Below, in pieces: positions 1 to 8,516 of a stretch of 64,000 bases of DNA. The translations under genes were made by a program, and so were the position numbers. Positions within the stretch are counted from its first letter, which is position 1, and each line of letters begins with the position of its first letter. The notes under the pieces were generated by a model. That model saw nothing but the letters and a program-made list of their open reading frames with translations. It had not been told where the DNA came from and did not search any database. This DNA is from an uncultured Cohaesibacter sp. (GTDB lineage: Bacteria; Pseudomonadota; Alphaproteobacteria; Rhizobiales; Cohaesibacteraceae), in the NCBI RefSeq assembly GCF_963682185.1, contig NZ_OY821667.1, positions 4,105,501 to 4,169,500 of the forward strand. The letters run 5' to 3'.

Positions 1-1
1 G

Positions 2-772
2 CTGGAGGATATTCTGAAGTCTGGCGACGGGGGAGATCTTGGTGGTGAACGGTTTCTACTCTGGGGGCAGGAAGCGGTGGAAATGCTGCTGGCTCCGGTT
101 GAGAATGACATCAAGAAGCTGGCGCGTCACATTCCCCTGCAGGCGGAATTATCGGAACTGGAAAATATCGTTATCACGGCCGCCGAAATTCTTTCCCACG
201 GGGTGCATCAGATCGAGATGATGCGTGATCTGGAAGAAGCTCAGGTGGATGGTTTCTTCTCCCGTGACCACATTTGCGACATCGCAGCTCTGCTGCATGA
301 AAAGGCCAGTCGCATCAAGGCCATTGCCGAAGTGCGCAACAGGCCTTTGCAAATTGATTGTGCCGAAACAAAGGGGCTTATGGTCAGCGGAGACGCCAAT
401 GCCTTTGCCCGTATCCTCACCTTGACAGTGGAAGGCGCGCTCAACAGGCAGCTCAGTGATAGCTCAGGCCCGGTGCGGCTCGAGCTGAAGGAATATAGCT
501 CGGGGCAATATGTGGTGCTTGATTGCCTTGATACGGGAACAGCCCTGTCTGCGCGTCAGATTCGTGCCATCCGTGATCCCCTGTCAGAAGATCGGGCGCT
601 AAGTGAATTGGGGCTGGGGCAGATCTTGCCGCTTATTCTCGTCTCCCGGCTCGTCAGAGCCATGGGAGGGGAGTTTGCCATTACGAGTGCGCATCAAGCC
701 GGAACGCAGTTGCGCTGCCGCTTTAGAAAGAGACAGACCAAGCAGCAGCGTGCAGCAAGTAAGGCCGCCTGA
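2..772 (+). CDS. Histidine-kinase-like ATPase, C-terminal part (5' truncated by window)
   Basis: The frame is open from the first bases of the window, so the gene starts upstream; about 256 residues are visible. The last 150 residues have the layout of a GHKL/HATPase_c domain: an N-box-like helix (ILTLTVEGALNRQ), a G1-like DTGTA, and a G2-like LGLGQ followed by a helix and GTQLRCRF. The N-box asparagine position reads glycine, and the second glycine of the usual DxGxG is alanine, so ATP binding may be lost. It could be a sensor kinase or a histidine phosphotransferase-like regulator; the input domain is outside the window. It ends convergently with the next gene. Confidence 0.7.
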   Translation: MEDILKSGDGGDLGGERFLLWGQEAVEMLLAPVENDIKKLARHIPLQAELSELENIVITAAEILSHGVHQIEMMRDLEEAQVDGFFSRDHICDIAALLHEKASRIKAIAEVRNRPLQIDCAETKGLMVSGDANAFARILTLTVEGALNRQLSDSSGPVRLELKEYSSGQYVVLDCLDTGTALSARQIRAIRDPLSEDRALSELGLGQILPLILVSRLVRAMGGEFAITSAHQAGTQLRCRFRKRQTKQQRAASKAA

Positions 773-779
773 GCGGCCT
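762..779. terminator. Weak hairpin at the end of the kinase-like gene
   Basis: A 7-bp perfect stem (aggccgc / gcggcct) with a ctga loop that contains the stop codon. There is no clear T tract on either strand, so it is a weak terminator candidate between convergent genes. Confidence 0.35.
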
Positions 780-829
780 CGCAAAACGCCGTTTGAAAAA
801 GCCGATCTCAGCCGGAGAACCACGAAAGC

Positions 830-2629
830 TCAGTGCAGAGTTTTACGCTCTGTCGGTGCTCGCGCTGCGTTGATGTGGCAAAGGGCAAGGCTGACTTGAT
901 CGCTCACAGGTTTTGTCGCGTCCAGCTCGATCCAGCGCAAAGGCTCCCTGGCCTTCAACTGGTCTTGCGGATGTTCGTTGCCGGTAGACGGGACTGCAAA
1001 GCGCCCCTGATCCCGATGTTGTGGCAAGAAGGCCGAGAGTGCCACGCGCCTGCGTAGGTCCTCCTGACGGCATTTGAGCAGGCTGAGGGCGACAAAAGAG
1101 TTGGACATCCCGATATCTTCAGCCAGATCCGCCAGCTGCTCACTATGGATTGGCTGGTCGAAAGCGCCTTCAAGAATAACCGAATAGCCAGCAGAGATCG
1201 CCAAACGCGCTTTTTCCATCATACGCCGATAAACAAGATCCCAGACGGAATCGCGCAAGGCAGACTGCGGTAGCATGTCTTTGCTGTCTACTTCATACAA
1301 AGCCAAACATTCCTGTTCGGCGGATAGGTAAAGAGCGCCAGGCATGCGTCCGGTAATCGGCGCGAGCAGGCGGGCCAGATTGGAGCGATCCGATTGACTG
1401 GCGCCATTGATGGCAATCAGCCGTGCCTCATCATGCAGCAGACTGTCGCGGGCGGTTTTCACATGCCCCTGCAACACGCTTTCCTCGGTGCCGCCGCGCA
1501 AAAGGGCCGAGGGAATCGACGGATCATCCGATGTGCTTCGGGCATTCACAGTGGCCTTGATCGTCTTGGCATCGGCCAGAGCCTGCAGAAAGATGTAAAG
1601 GTCCAGCACCTGAAGCCCTTCAAGGGCATGGCTGTCGAACAGTCGGTTGCAATAATGCGAGAAGACCCAGTTGGCCTGACGCGAAAAGCCCCGCGACCAC
1701 AATTCTCCGATCAGAGTGGCAAGATCGTAGAATGGATCTCCGATATGATCGCGCATCAGGCTCTTGGAGCCATTGACCTTGGGATTGACCATCCGCAGTC
1801 CATCACTCAGCTTGACCACATTGCGCAGGCGCAGATTGCCATGGATCTGGGCGAAAAGCCCCCGCTCGGCACGCCGATAGATTGCTTCTTTCATGCGGTC
1901 CAATTGATCCTGAGCCCGATTGAAGCAGGCGCGCAGAGTGGTCTTGCGCGATTTCTGGCCCAACTTGCGTACCACGGGCTCTAGATCGTCAAACATTTCA
2001 TCCATCTGCATGAACCACGACTGCACATGGGTGCTGGAATGCTCAAAGGTTTGACCTTGCGGAATAAGACAGGCCAGGTCTCGACAATCAGAGAAATTGG
2101 GTTGATAGATCTCGGCGAAATGGTCGTAGCGTTTTGAGACGTCGTAGCGGCGCAGAACAATGACCCAATCCACGATCGCGCTTTCGTCTCCGTGACTGAT
2201 CCCTTCTAGCGCATTGTGTTTGTCGTCTGCCTGAGGCACTTGCATGGTCAGCTTCGTACCGCGCTGACGGATGGGAATAAGATCAAGATAAAGCTCAGGC
2301 GCATAGCTTTGCCCGAGCAAAACTTCGCGGGCGGCAAGGCTGTGGCGTTGGGCCAGCGAAAAGGGGGCGCTGAAACCAAGCGGATTGTGGCGGCGTAACT
2401 TATAGCAGAAGGGGCCAGCCATGAAGAAAAGGAACTGAGGTGTTTCCAATCGTTCGACAGGCCCATCAAGCCCGTAGCTGTGCGGATCGCTCAGGAAGGT
2501 TACAACCCGGTCCTGAATGGACTGAGTGTGGTCCTTGACTGGTGCACCTGCCCTGCCGAGAGCGCCCTCAGACTCCGGGGCTCTGCCCACTGAAGCGGGT
2601 TGTCTACCTTGGGAATGTTGAATGCCCAT
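830..2629 (-). CDS. Fused aminoglycoside-phosphotransferase-like / P-loop kinase-like protein, motifs degenerate
   Basis: 599 residues. The layout matches bacterial fusions of an APH/choline-kinase-fold domain (about residues 40-370) with a zeta-toxin/gluconate-kinase-like P-loop domain (about 390-580). The family's catalytic loop is normally HGDLHLRNI; here (about residue 261) it is HGNLRLRNV, so the catalytic Asp is Asn. The following DVLYDLAFL-like segment is retained as GDPFYDLATL. The P-loop, normally GxSGSGKST, reads GASQSDRSN near residue 405, losing the lysine. Both active sites therefore look damaged although the frame is intact over 1.8 kb, suggesting a retained non-catalytic role. 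An ATG start with an upstream AGGA was chosen. The substrate is unknown even for active relatives. Confidence 0.7.
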   Translation of the reverse strand: MGIQHSQGRQPASVGRAPESEGALGRAGAPVKDHTQSIQDRVVTFLSDPHSYGLDGPVERLETPQFLFFMAGPFCYKLRRHNPLGFSAPFSLAQRHSLAAREVLLGQSYAPELYLDLIPIRQRGTKLTMQVPQADDKHNALEGISHGDESAIVDWVIVLRRYDVSKRYDHFAEIYQPNFSDCRDLACLIPQGQTFEHSSTHVQSWFMQMDEMFDDLEPVVRKLGQKSRKTTLRACFNRAQDQLDRMKEAIYRRAERGLFAQIHGNLRLRNVVKLSDGLRMVNPKVNGSKSLMRDHIGDPFYDLATLIGELWSRGFSRQANWVFSHYCNRLFDSHALEGLQVLDLYIFLQALADAKTIKATVNARSTSDDPSIPSALLRGGTEESVLQGHVKTARDSLLHDEARLIAINGASQSDRSNLARLLAPITGRMPGALYLSAEQECLALYEVDSKDMLPQSALRDSVWDLVYRRMMEKARLAISAGYSVILEGAFDQPIHSEQLADLAEDIGMSNSFVALSLLKCRQEDLRRRVALSAFLPQHRDQGRFAVPSTGNEHPQDQLKAREPLRWIELDATKPVSDQVSLALCHINAARAPTERKTLH

Positions 2630-2990
2630 TGGATCTGGTCCTGATCACCTTTTACTTGGGGTAAAACTCTCAATGCTTGCAATATTACGCCAAATGAGTG
2701 CTGAGAGGTTGGGGCAGAGTTTGGCGATGATGGCCTAGACATGCATTGATGGAAATCAAGATAAGTCAAAAGTACAAATACATAAGTATTATCATCGTTT
2801 TATGCTATATTTTGTAGTATGATTGAGGGAGTAAAATCGATTGCCTTATTGTCGTTAAATAAGCAGAGATATCGCTGCACATCAATTCTATCGATGATTT
2901 GGTAATCGACAGCGTTACAGCCGGTAAGTTAAGAATGATTATAAAGAAGGAGGCAGAAAATCTGGCTGGAACACAAGGGAGGAACTGGAA
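2630..2990. other. AT-rich intergenic region between divergent genes
   Basis: About 360 bp of clearly lower GC than its flanks. It contains an extended -10-like tgctatatt at 2803-2811 reading toward the next + strand gene. I see no ORF or stable hairpin. Confidence 0.4.
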
Positions 2991-3368
2991 ATGGCCAATA
3001 GCATCATGAAAAAGATTCGTCTTAATCTGGCGCGCAATGCCGACTATCCGAGCGGTAGTGCTCATCATGGCTATGAATTTGTCGCACCTTTGGATGAAGA
3101 GGGATTTATCGACGCCGACAGCTGGCGCGCCAATCGGAAACCGTGTCGTGTTCGTCGCTTCTGGGAAGGGGAGAATGATGACCATGGGCATTTGGTTCAT
3201 CGACCCGGCGGCAGTTGGGCATTTACTTATGATATCGATGGCGAAGAAGATGTGGAGGCAGGCTATCGCTTTGGCAAACATGCCTTCGTGCCCGGCGAAT
3301 ATGTGTCCATCAAGGATGAAGACGGGGAGCTTCTAACCTTTCAGGTCTCAACAGTCGAGACGGTCTGA
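2991..3368 (+). CDS. Conserved small acidic protein, function unknown
   Basis: 125 residues, soluble, no signal peptide or membrane segment. A ggaggaact Shine-Dalgarno lies about 5 bases before the ATG, and codon use fits the neighbours, so the gene looks real. It begins with a basic stretch (KKIRLNLARN), then HGYEFVAPLD and an acidic middle rich in Asp, Glu and Gly. The pattern resembles an uncharacterised family I associate with rhizobial genomes, but I cannot assign a domain. It stands alone, divergent from the kinase-like gene. Confidence 0.65.
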   Translation: MANSIMKKIRLNLARNADYPSGSAHHGYEFVAPLDEEGFIDADSWRANRKPCRVRRFWEGENDDHGHLVHRPGGSWAFTYDIDGEEDVEAGYRFGKHAFVPGEYVSIKDEDGELLTFQVSTVETV

Positions 3369-3783
3369 AATGGTATCTAATCGGTATGAATGCGGTCTTT
3401 TATGGATGGTGTTGACACATAATTCTGTTAATTAAATCCTTGAGGCAGATTGTTTTGCATAAACTTTGGGATTGGTTTTGCGCCATATCAACGTGACCAA
3501 AAGTGCGAATCAAGATGCTACTTATGTCTTTGATAAGGAAACGGTCAGGAATAGCCCCTCCGAGCTTCCGCAAAGATGCGGTTGTCTTCTTGCCAGATTT
3601 AGCAATTGAAACAGAGAGCCCGGAGCAAGAAAGATAGCCATGAAGAGCAGGGAAAGCGAGTGCGGTCCTTTTCCGAAAATGCTTTTCTCAAGGACGGGAG
3701 TGCAATTGTCCCCCAATATTGCACTCCCGTTTATAATTTCTGCCTATGGCGCTTTTTCGCGAATAGAGCCTAGATCAGTTTGG
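3369..3783. other. Gene-free region with a strong hairpin
   Basis: About 415 bp between convergent genes. A ttgaca box lies near 3411 on the + strand and a 13-bp perfect hairpin at 3694-3730. The longest frame between them is about 41 codons from 3514, without a convincing ribosome site. A small RNA ending at the hairpin is possible. Confidence 0.35.
3694..3737 (+). terminator. 13-bp hairpin, terminator-like on the + strand
   Basis: acgggagtgcaat at 3694-3706 pairs perfectly with attgcactcccgt at 3718-3730 around an 11-base loop. The + strand continues tttataattt. On the minus strand no T tract follows, so it suits a + strand transcript better than the converging acetyltransferase gene. Confidence 0.55.
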
Positions 3784-6483
3784 CTATTTTTTCGAGATAT
3801 CCGGTACCTTGAAAATCATGCGCACCAGGTCCGGGTCGTCCGGGTCCATATGGGTTTCAAAGCCAAGCGCCTCACACATCTGCCGCATCGTCTGATTGGA
3901 GCGCAGAACCTCGCCCTCGACTTCCTTGAAATTATCCTTTTCGGCATAGGCCAGAATGAGCTTCATCAGCATCCAGCCCATTCCTAACCCCTTGAGGTCG
4001 GAGCGCACCATCACGGCATATTCGCCTTTTTCGTGGTTTGCGTCGCCCATAAGACGCACCGAACCGAGCATTTCGCCACTTTTCTGATCAACCGCTATGA
4101 AGGCCATGGATCGGGCATAGTCGATCTGTGTCAGTCGGGCAATGAAGGCGTGGCTCAGACTGCGTGCTGATGAGAAGAAGCGAAGGCGCATGTCATCATC
4201 CGTCACCCGATCAAAGAAGGCTGGAAAGAGCGCTTCGTCCTCGGGCCGCATGGGGCGGATGAAAACAATGCGTCCATCTTTGAGAGTGCGCTCCTGCTCC
4301 CATTCGCTGGGGTAGGGCTTGATGGCGAACCGTTCATGGGGATGCTCATGAACATCCACCTTGGCTATCCGCACGCGCGCGTCGGCGATGACATTGCTGC
4401 TGGCATCTGCCAAAACAGGGTTGAAATCGAGCTCCTGAATCTCCGGAAAATCGGAAATCATCTGGCTCATGCGCACGAGCATTTCAGCCAGTGCTCCCTT
4501 GTCGCAAGGCGCGGTATCGCGATAGCCCTCAAGGCGGCGATTGACCCGCGTTTTCTCGATCATTGCTCGTGCCGAGAGCAGATCAAGGGGTGGCAGGGCC
4601 AGTGCCTTGTCGCGGATGACCTCCACCGCCGTGCCACCCCGTCCGAAGACCATCACGGGGCCGAAGACTTCGTCCACCATCATGCCCGCGAGCAATTCGA
4701 TGGCATGGGGCTTGCGGATCATCGGGTGGACGGTCACGCCCTTGATATTCGCATCCGGATAGGCCTCTTTGGCCCGTTCCAGAACCTGCTGCGCGGCTGT
4801 GGCCACTGCGCCCGTGTTGGTCAGGCCCAGAACCACCCCGCCAATATCGGACTTGAAGCGGATATCGGGGCTGTCGATCTTGACAACCGCTGCCCCATGC
4901 GCCGAGAGAATGGGGGCTGCCAACTGCGCCGCTTCCACGGCATTGTTGGCTGCATGAGAGGCCGCCATAGGCAGGCCATAGGCCTTCAGAAGCTTGGAGA
5001 CGTCCACTGCATCCAGACAGTCGTGCCCTTCCATCAGGGCATCATCAATGACCGTGCGCGCTTCTTCATAATCAGGTTGGAAGGTGCCCAGGGCAGGCGG
5101 CATCAGCATTAGTTGGTCCTGCGCCTTCATATGGCGCAGAACATAGGATATGCCCTGTATCGCATCTGCGGGTGTTTCGAAATGGGCGATGTCAGCCTCT
5201 TCATAGAGCTTGACCAAATCCGGCCCACCGCCGAGCCGAACGGCGAACACCGGAACGCGCCGTTTGCCTGCTTTCTTGCGCTCCGCCATCAGGTCTACTA
5301 CCGCGCGGGCAGCATCTTCGCTTGAGCCGATGGCAGAGGGGCAGAAGAGGCCAAGCACCGCATGCACACCCTTGTCATCCATCACCACATCAAGGGCTTC
5401 CTTGTAGCGGGCGGTGTCTGCATCGGTTACGATGTAAACCGGATTGTTGCGCGACCAACCTTCGGGCAGGATGGCGTCCAGACTGGTAATGGTCTCTTCA
5501 CTCAGTGTGGCAAGAGTGCCCCCATGCTCGACCAGATGGTCGACCGCCAGAACGCCGACGCCGTTGCTGTTGGCCACGATGGCCAGATCTGACCCCTTGA
5601 GAGCCCGAATATGGTTGAGCGTTTCAACAGCGTCGAAAATTTCTTGCAAGCTGTAGACCCTGAGCATGCCGGCACGCTCGAATGCGGCATCATAAACTTC
5701 GTCAGCACCCGCCAAGGCGCTTTTGCGCGAGGCCACCGCCGCCAAACCTTGGGGATGCCGTCCGGTTTTCATCAGGATTACAGGCTTGGCGCGGGCGGCG
5801 GCCCGGGCCGAGGTCATGAATTTGCGGGCGTCCCTGATATTCTCGATATAGAGCAGGATCGCGCGCGTGCGGGCATCCATGGCGAAATAATCCAGCATGT
5901 CAGCGATATCGACATCGACCTTGTCGCCCAGCGCTACCAGTCCGGTGAAGCCCACATTGTTATGGCTCGCCCACTCGGCAACAGAGGTCACAATTGCGCT
6001 GGATTGAGAGATCAGGCCCAGATCGCCTGAAAGGCCGGGCACATGGCTAAAGGATGCATTGAGCCCCGCCGCTGGCGATAGCACCCCAATGGTGTTGGGG
6101 CCAAGCAGACGCATATGGTAGCGCGCACCGACCTTGGCGGCTTCTTCGGCCAGAGAGCCTGCGCCGGAGCCCATGTCGATGGATAAAATAATGGCGCCAC
6201 GACAGCCCTTCTTGCCTAGCTGCTCGATGGTCTCAACCACCGAAGGCGGGGCAATGGCAACGATGGCGAGATCAATCTTGGCGTCAATCTCCTCTATGGA
6301 TTTGTAAAGCGGCAGACCTTCCAGCTCGCCCCCTCGGGGGTTGACCAGAAAGAGCTTGTCCTTGTAGCGGCCTTCCAACAGATTTAGCACCAGCGCATTG
6401 CCGATGCTGCCTTGCTTGGAGGAAGCGCCAATGAGGGCGACGTTGCGAGGGCGAAAGAATACATCGAGGTTGAAACTGCTCAT
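3784..6483 (-). CDS. Pat-type protein: NDP-forming acyl-CoA ligase-like fused to GNAT acetyltransferase
   Basis: 899 residues. Order: CoA-binding Rossmann domain (about 8-130, VALIGASSKQGSIGN), succinyl-CoA-ligase-like domain (about 150-300), ATP-grasp domain (about 480-710, with GPVMVFGRGGTAVEV), then GNAT (about 730-895). The GNAT part has the acetyl-CoA loop RSDLKGLGMG near residue 826 and a candidate catalytic Glu in GEYAVMV. This architecture is that of bacterial Pat/PatZ protein lysine acetyltransferases, which modify acetyl-CoA synthetase and other enzymes. The ligase active-site motif, usually SHTGALAG, reads SRKSALAG near residue 250; loss of that His fits the acetyltransferase rather than acetate-CoA ligase role. 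A palindrome sits just upstream of the start. Confidence 0.88.
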   Translation of the reverse strand: MSSFNLDVFFRPRNVALIGASSKQGSIGNALVLNLLEGRYKDKLFLVNPRGGELEGLPLYKSIEEIDAKIDLAIVAIAPPSVVETIEQLGKKGCRGAIILSIDMGSGAGSLAEEAAKVGARYHMRLLGPNTIGVLSPAAGLNASFSHVPGLSGDLGLISQSSAIVTSVAEWASHNNVGFTGLVALGDKVDVDIADMLDYFAMDARTRAILLYIENIRDARKFMTSARAAARAKPVILMKTGRHPQGLAAVASRKSALAGADEVYDAAFERAGMLRVYSLQEIFDAVETLNHIRALKGSDLAIVANSNGVGVLAVDHLVEHGGTLATLSEETITSLDAILPEGWSRNNPVYIVTDADTARYKEALDVVMDDKGVHAVLGLFCPSAIGSSEDAARAVVDLMAERKKAGKRRVPVFAVRLGGGPDLVKLYEEADIAHFETPADAIQGISYVLRHMKAQDQLMLMPPALGTFQPDYEEARTVIDDALMEGHDCLDAVDVSKLLKAYGLPMAASHAANNAVEAAQLAAPILSAHGAAVVKIDSPDIRFKSDIGGVVLGLTNTGAVATAAQQVLERAKEAYPDANIKGVTVHPMIRKPHAIELLAGMMVDEVFGPVMVFGRGGTAVEVIRDKALALPPLDLLSARAMIEKTRVNRRLEGYRDTAPCDKGALAEMLVRMSQMISDFPEIQELDFNPVLADASSNVIADARVRIAKVDVHEHPHERFAIKPYPSEWEQERTLKDGRIVFIRPMRPEDEALFPAFFDRVTDDDMRLRFFSSARSLSHAFIARLTQIDYARSMAFIAVDQKSGEMLGSVRLMGDANHEKGEYAVMVRSDLKGLGMGWMLMKLILAYAEKDNFKEVEGEVLRSNQTMRQMCEALGFETHMDPDDPDLVRMIFKVPDISKK

Positions 6484-6962
6484 TTGAAATCGAAGCCTCT
6501 GCCTGTGTGTACACAGCGTCGTCTATGGCATGTGCCTGAAACTCTTACTGCTTGCAGTTTCCGTGAAAGTGGTTCGATTCTCAAAGACTTTCCCATCAAA
6601 TTGACCAGAAGTATAAGGTGCCTATTGGCCTCAAAATCAGAGCGGTGGGCCTTTTTCTGAAAAGCTGAACAATCTGCAAGGGGATTTTCAAATTATCGTT
6701 AACGAAAGGAAATACATATGTTTGGCGCCATGAGAAGTAATTTTAAAATATTTATTCGGTTTGTCTAATAAAGATGGATGCGTTTGATAACGAAAAGCAT
6801 AAAATTTTAATTGAATTATTTATGTGAATATGTTTTGGGGCTTGGATTATTTAATAAATTTCTTTTCTTTCTGTGCCAAGATTTTGAAGCGTATGAACAA
6901 AAATTTAAAACCTTGCTGCTAGCCTGACGAAAAGTCGTGGAATTGCTGCTGGGAGGCCAACA
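6484..6962. other. Divergent intergenic region, AT-rich toward the right
   Basis: About 480 bp. The left end holds the palindrome at 6506-6515. From about 6690 to 6900 the sequence is strongly AT-rich, with many promoter-like A/T runs. No frame with a ribosome site was found. Confidence 0.35.
6506..6515. promoter_or_regulatory. Palindrome tgtgtacaca, possible operator
   Basis: A perfect 10-bp palindrome starting 23 bases upstream of the acetyltransferase ATG. It resembles operators of some dimeric repressors (GntR-like), but it is short and single, so this is only a candidate. Confidence 0.25.
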
Positions 6963-7316
6963 GTGGAACCAGAAGAGTTTACCAACGAGATCCGAAGGAT
7001 CAGGTCTGATATCAATAGCTTGGGTAATAAGATCCGGGCTGCTGACTATGGACATTCGTCCGATTCAAAAATGGTCGCCAAGCAGATGGGAGACCTGAAA
7101 GAGCAGATTAACATGCTGCTCCATCAAGTCGCCCCTATTGAAGACATTCACCTCAAGAGCCTTGCGGTCGAAACAAGACTGGAACGCCTGGAGCGTCGAT
7201 TGAAGAAGCAAGATGAGATCAAGCAATTGATGTCAGTGGAACAGTTGCGCCACACATGGCTGCCGATTTTCGCGCTGATCCAATTGGTCTTGAGTTGGGC
7301 CATCTTTTTCAAATGA
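6963..7316 (+). CDS. Small coiled-coil, tail-anchored membrane protein of unknown function
   Basis: 117 residues from a GTG start, with gggagg seven bases ahead. Residues 1-90 are charged and heptad-like (EEFTNEIRRIRSDINSLGNK, then VETRLERLERRLKKQDEI), predicting a coiled coil. The last 20 residues (WLPIFALIQLVLSWAIFF) form one hydrophobic helix ending KF-like at the C terminus, so the protein should be anchored by its tail with the coiled coil in the cytoplasm. A strong terminator follows. No family assigned. Confidence 0.65.
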   Translation: MEPEEFTNEIRRIRSDINSLGNKIRAADYGHSSDSKMVAKQMGDLKEQINMLLHQVAPIEDIHLKSLAVETRLERLERRLKKQDEIKQLMSVEQLRHTWLPIFALIQLVLSWAIFFK

Positions 7317-7345
7317 ACGGCAATCTTATCGTGCGAGACAAATAA

Positions 7346-7376
7346 ACCCGGAGCCTTTGCGGCTCCGGGTTTTTTA
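7346..7376. terminator. Rho-independent terminator, probably bidirectional
   Basis: A 10-bp perfect stem, acccggagcc / ggctccgggt, with a tttgc loop, followed on the + strand by tttttt. On the minus strand it is followed by TTTATT. It serves the coiled-coil gene and the converging stress-protein gene. Confidence 0.85.
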
Positions 7377-7399
7377 CATTCCATATTGGCCGGAAAGGA

Positions 7400-8236
7400 T
7401 CAGTGGGCCATCAGGCACGGAACACTCATGGATTCCAGCATTCCACGAGTTGCTCCTCCAAGCACGAATTCCCGAACACGACTATGTCCATAGCCACCCA
7501 TGACGACAAGATCATTGCCATTGGCTTCTACATATTTGATCAGCGCATCCGAAACGCCTTCGTCTGTCGAGGTGATCTTCTGGACCGAGACATTGACACC
7601 GTGGCGTGACAGATAGACCGCCAAATCGGCACCCGGATCGCCCGGCAAGTGCAGTTTTTCCGAGTCCACCATAACCACTTCAACCGCGTCGGCCTTTTCC
7701 AGAATGGACATGGCGGCATAAACCGCATGAGCTGCGGTTTTCGAGCCATCCCACGCCACCATGATCTTCTTGGCAGAGAAGGCCTCAACGCCGACATAAG
7801 GGACAATCATGATGGGGCGACCGGAATCAAACAGAGCGGCCTCGATAAGGTCCACGCGTAGCGGCTCCGGACGGTCCGGATGGTCCTGACCGATAACGAT
7901 CAGATCGCACATGCGGGCGTGATTGAGCAATGTGTCCAGCCCACCGGGCATAATGTCCAGAATGCGCGTTTCAAAGGGCAGGCCGTTGACTTTGGCATAA
8001 TCGGAAAAACGCTCGATGGCGGATTCGGCTTTTTCCTTTGCGCGGTTGCGCGCGTCGGTGATGAACTGGTCAGGGACTGGCTGAACCATGAGCGCCGGAA
8101 CAACCGGTTCGATCAGCGGAGCAACACCGGTCAGATGGGCATCCATCTGCGAAGCCAGCTCGCTGGCGATCTGTACGGTGGCTGTCGTGAGATCCGTTTC
8201 AATGTCCAAAATGCAGACTACGTCTTTTATGGCCAT
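7400..8236 (-). CDS. Universal stress protein, tandem UspA domains
   Basis: 278 residues forming two UspA-fold halves (about 1-145 and 150-278). The second half carries the ATP-binding motif as GGYGHSRVREFVLGGATRG, of the G-2x-G-9x-G(S/T) type, so it should bind ATP. The first half ends in DLIVIGQDHP and lacks that motif. Tandem Usp proteins of this length are common in rhizobia and respond to starvation or oxidative stress; the exact role here is not shown. A gaggag site lies upstream of the ATG. The gene ends at the shared terminator. Confidence 0.88.
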   Translation of the reverse strand: MAIKDVVCILDIETDLTTATVQIASELASQMDAHLTGVAPLIEPVVPALMVQPVPDQFITDARNRAKEKAESAIERFSDYAKVNGLPFETRILDIMPGGLDTLLNHARMCDLIVIGQDHPDRPEPLRVDLIEAALFDSGRPIMIVPYVGVEAFSAKKIMVAWDGSKTAAHAVYAAMSILEKADAVEVVMVDSEKLHLPGDPGADLAVYLSRHGVNVSVQKITSTDEGVSDALIKYVEANGNDLVVMGGYGHSRVREFVLGGATRGMLESMSVPCLMAH

Positions 8237-8516
8237 GGTTTGGCTCCTCTATATGCCGGGCCGAAAGGATGGCTCCCATGACCCTGTTGTTCTATTGCTT
8301 TGCGTCTTTTCCGGCTCCATTTCCTGAAAAACAGGCCGGAGCAATATCCCTGTTTAAAAATTATGCCGCCTTGGTTTGATCGACTGCTTTGACAGGGATC
8401 AAGGATTGATCGGATTTAGCAAGATCCGGCATAGACTTAGGCAGTATACAGAAACGGGAATCTATTCGACGTCGGTCGGGTAGTGTCGCTCACTCAGACG
8501 GCAAAACTATGACAGG

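Noticed and set aside
6560-6590. tRNA-like T-loop (ggttcgattc)
   Set aside because: No acceptor stem or anticodon arm can be formed around it.
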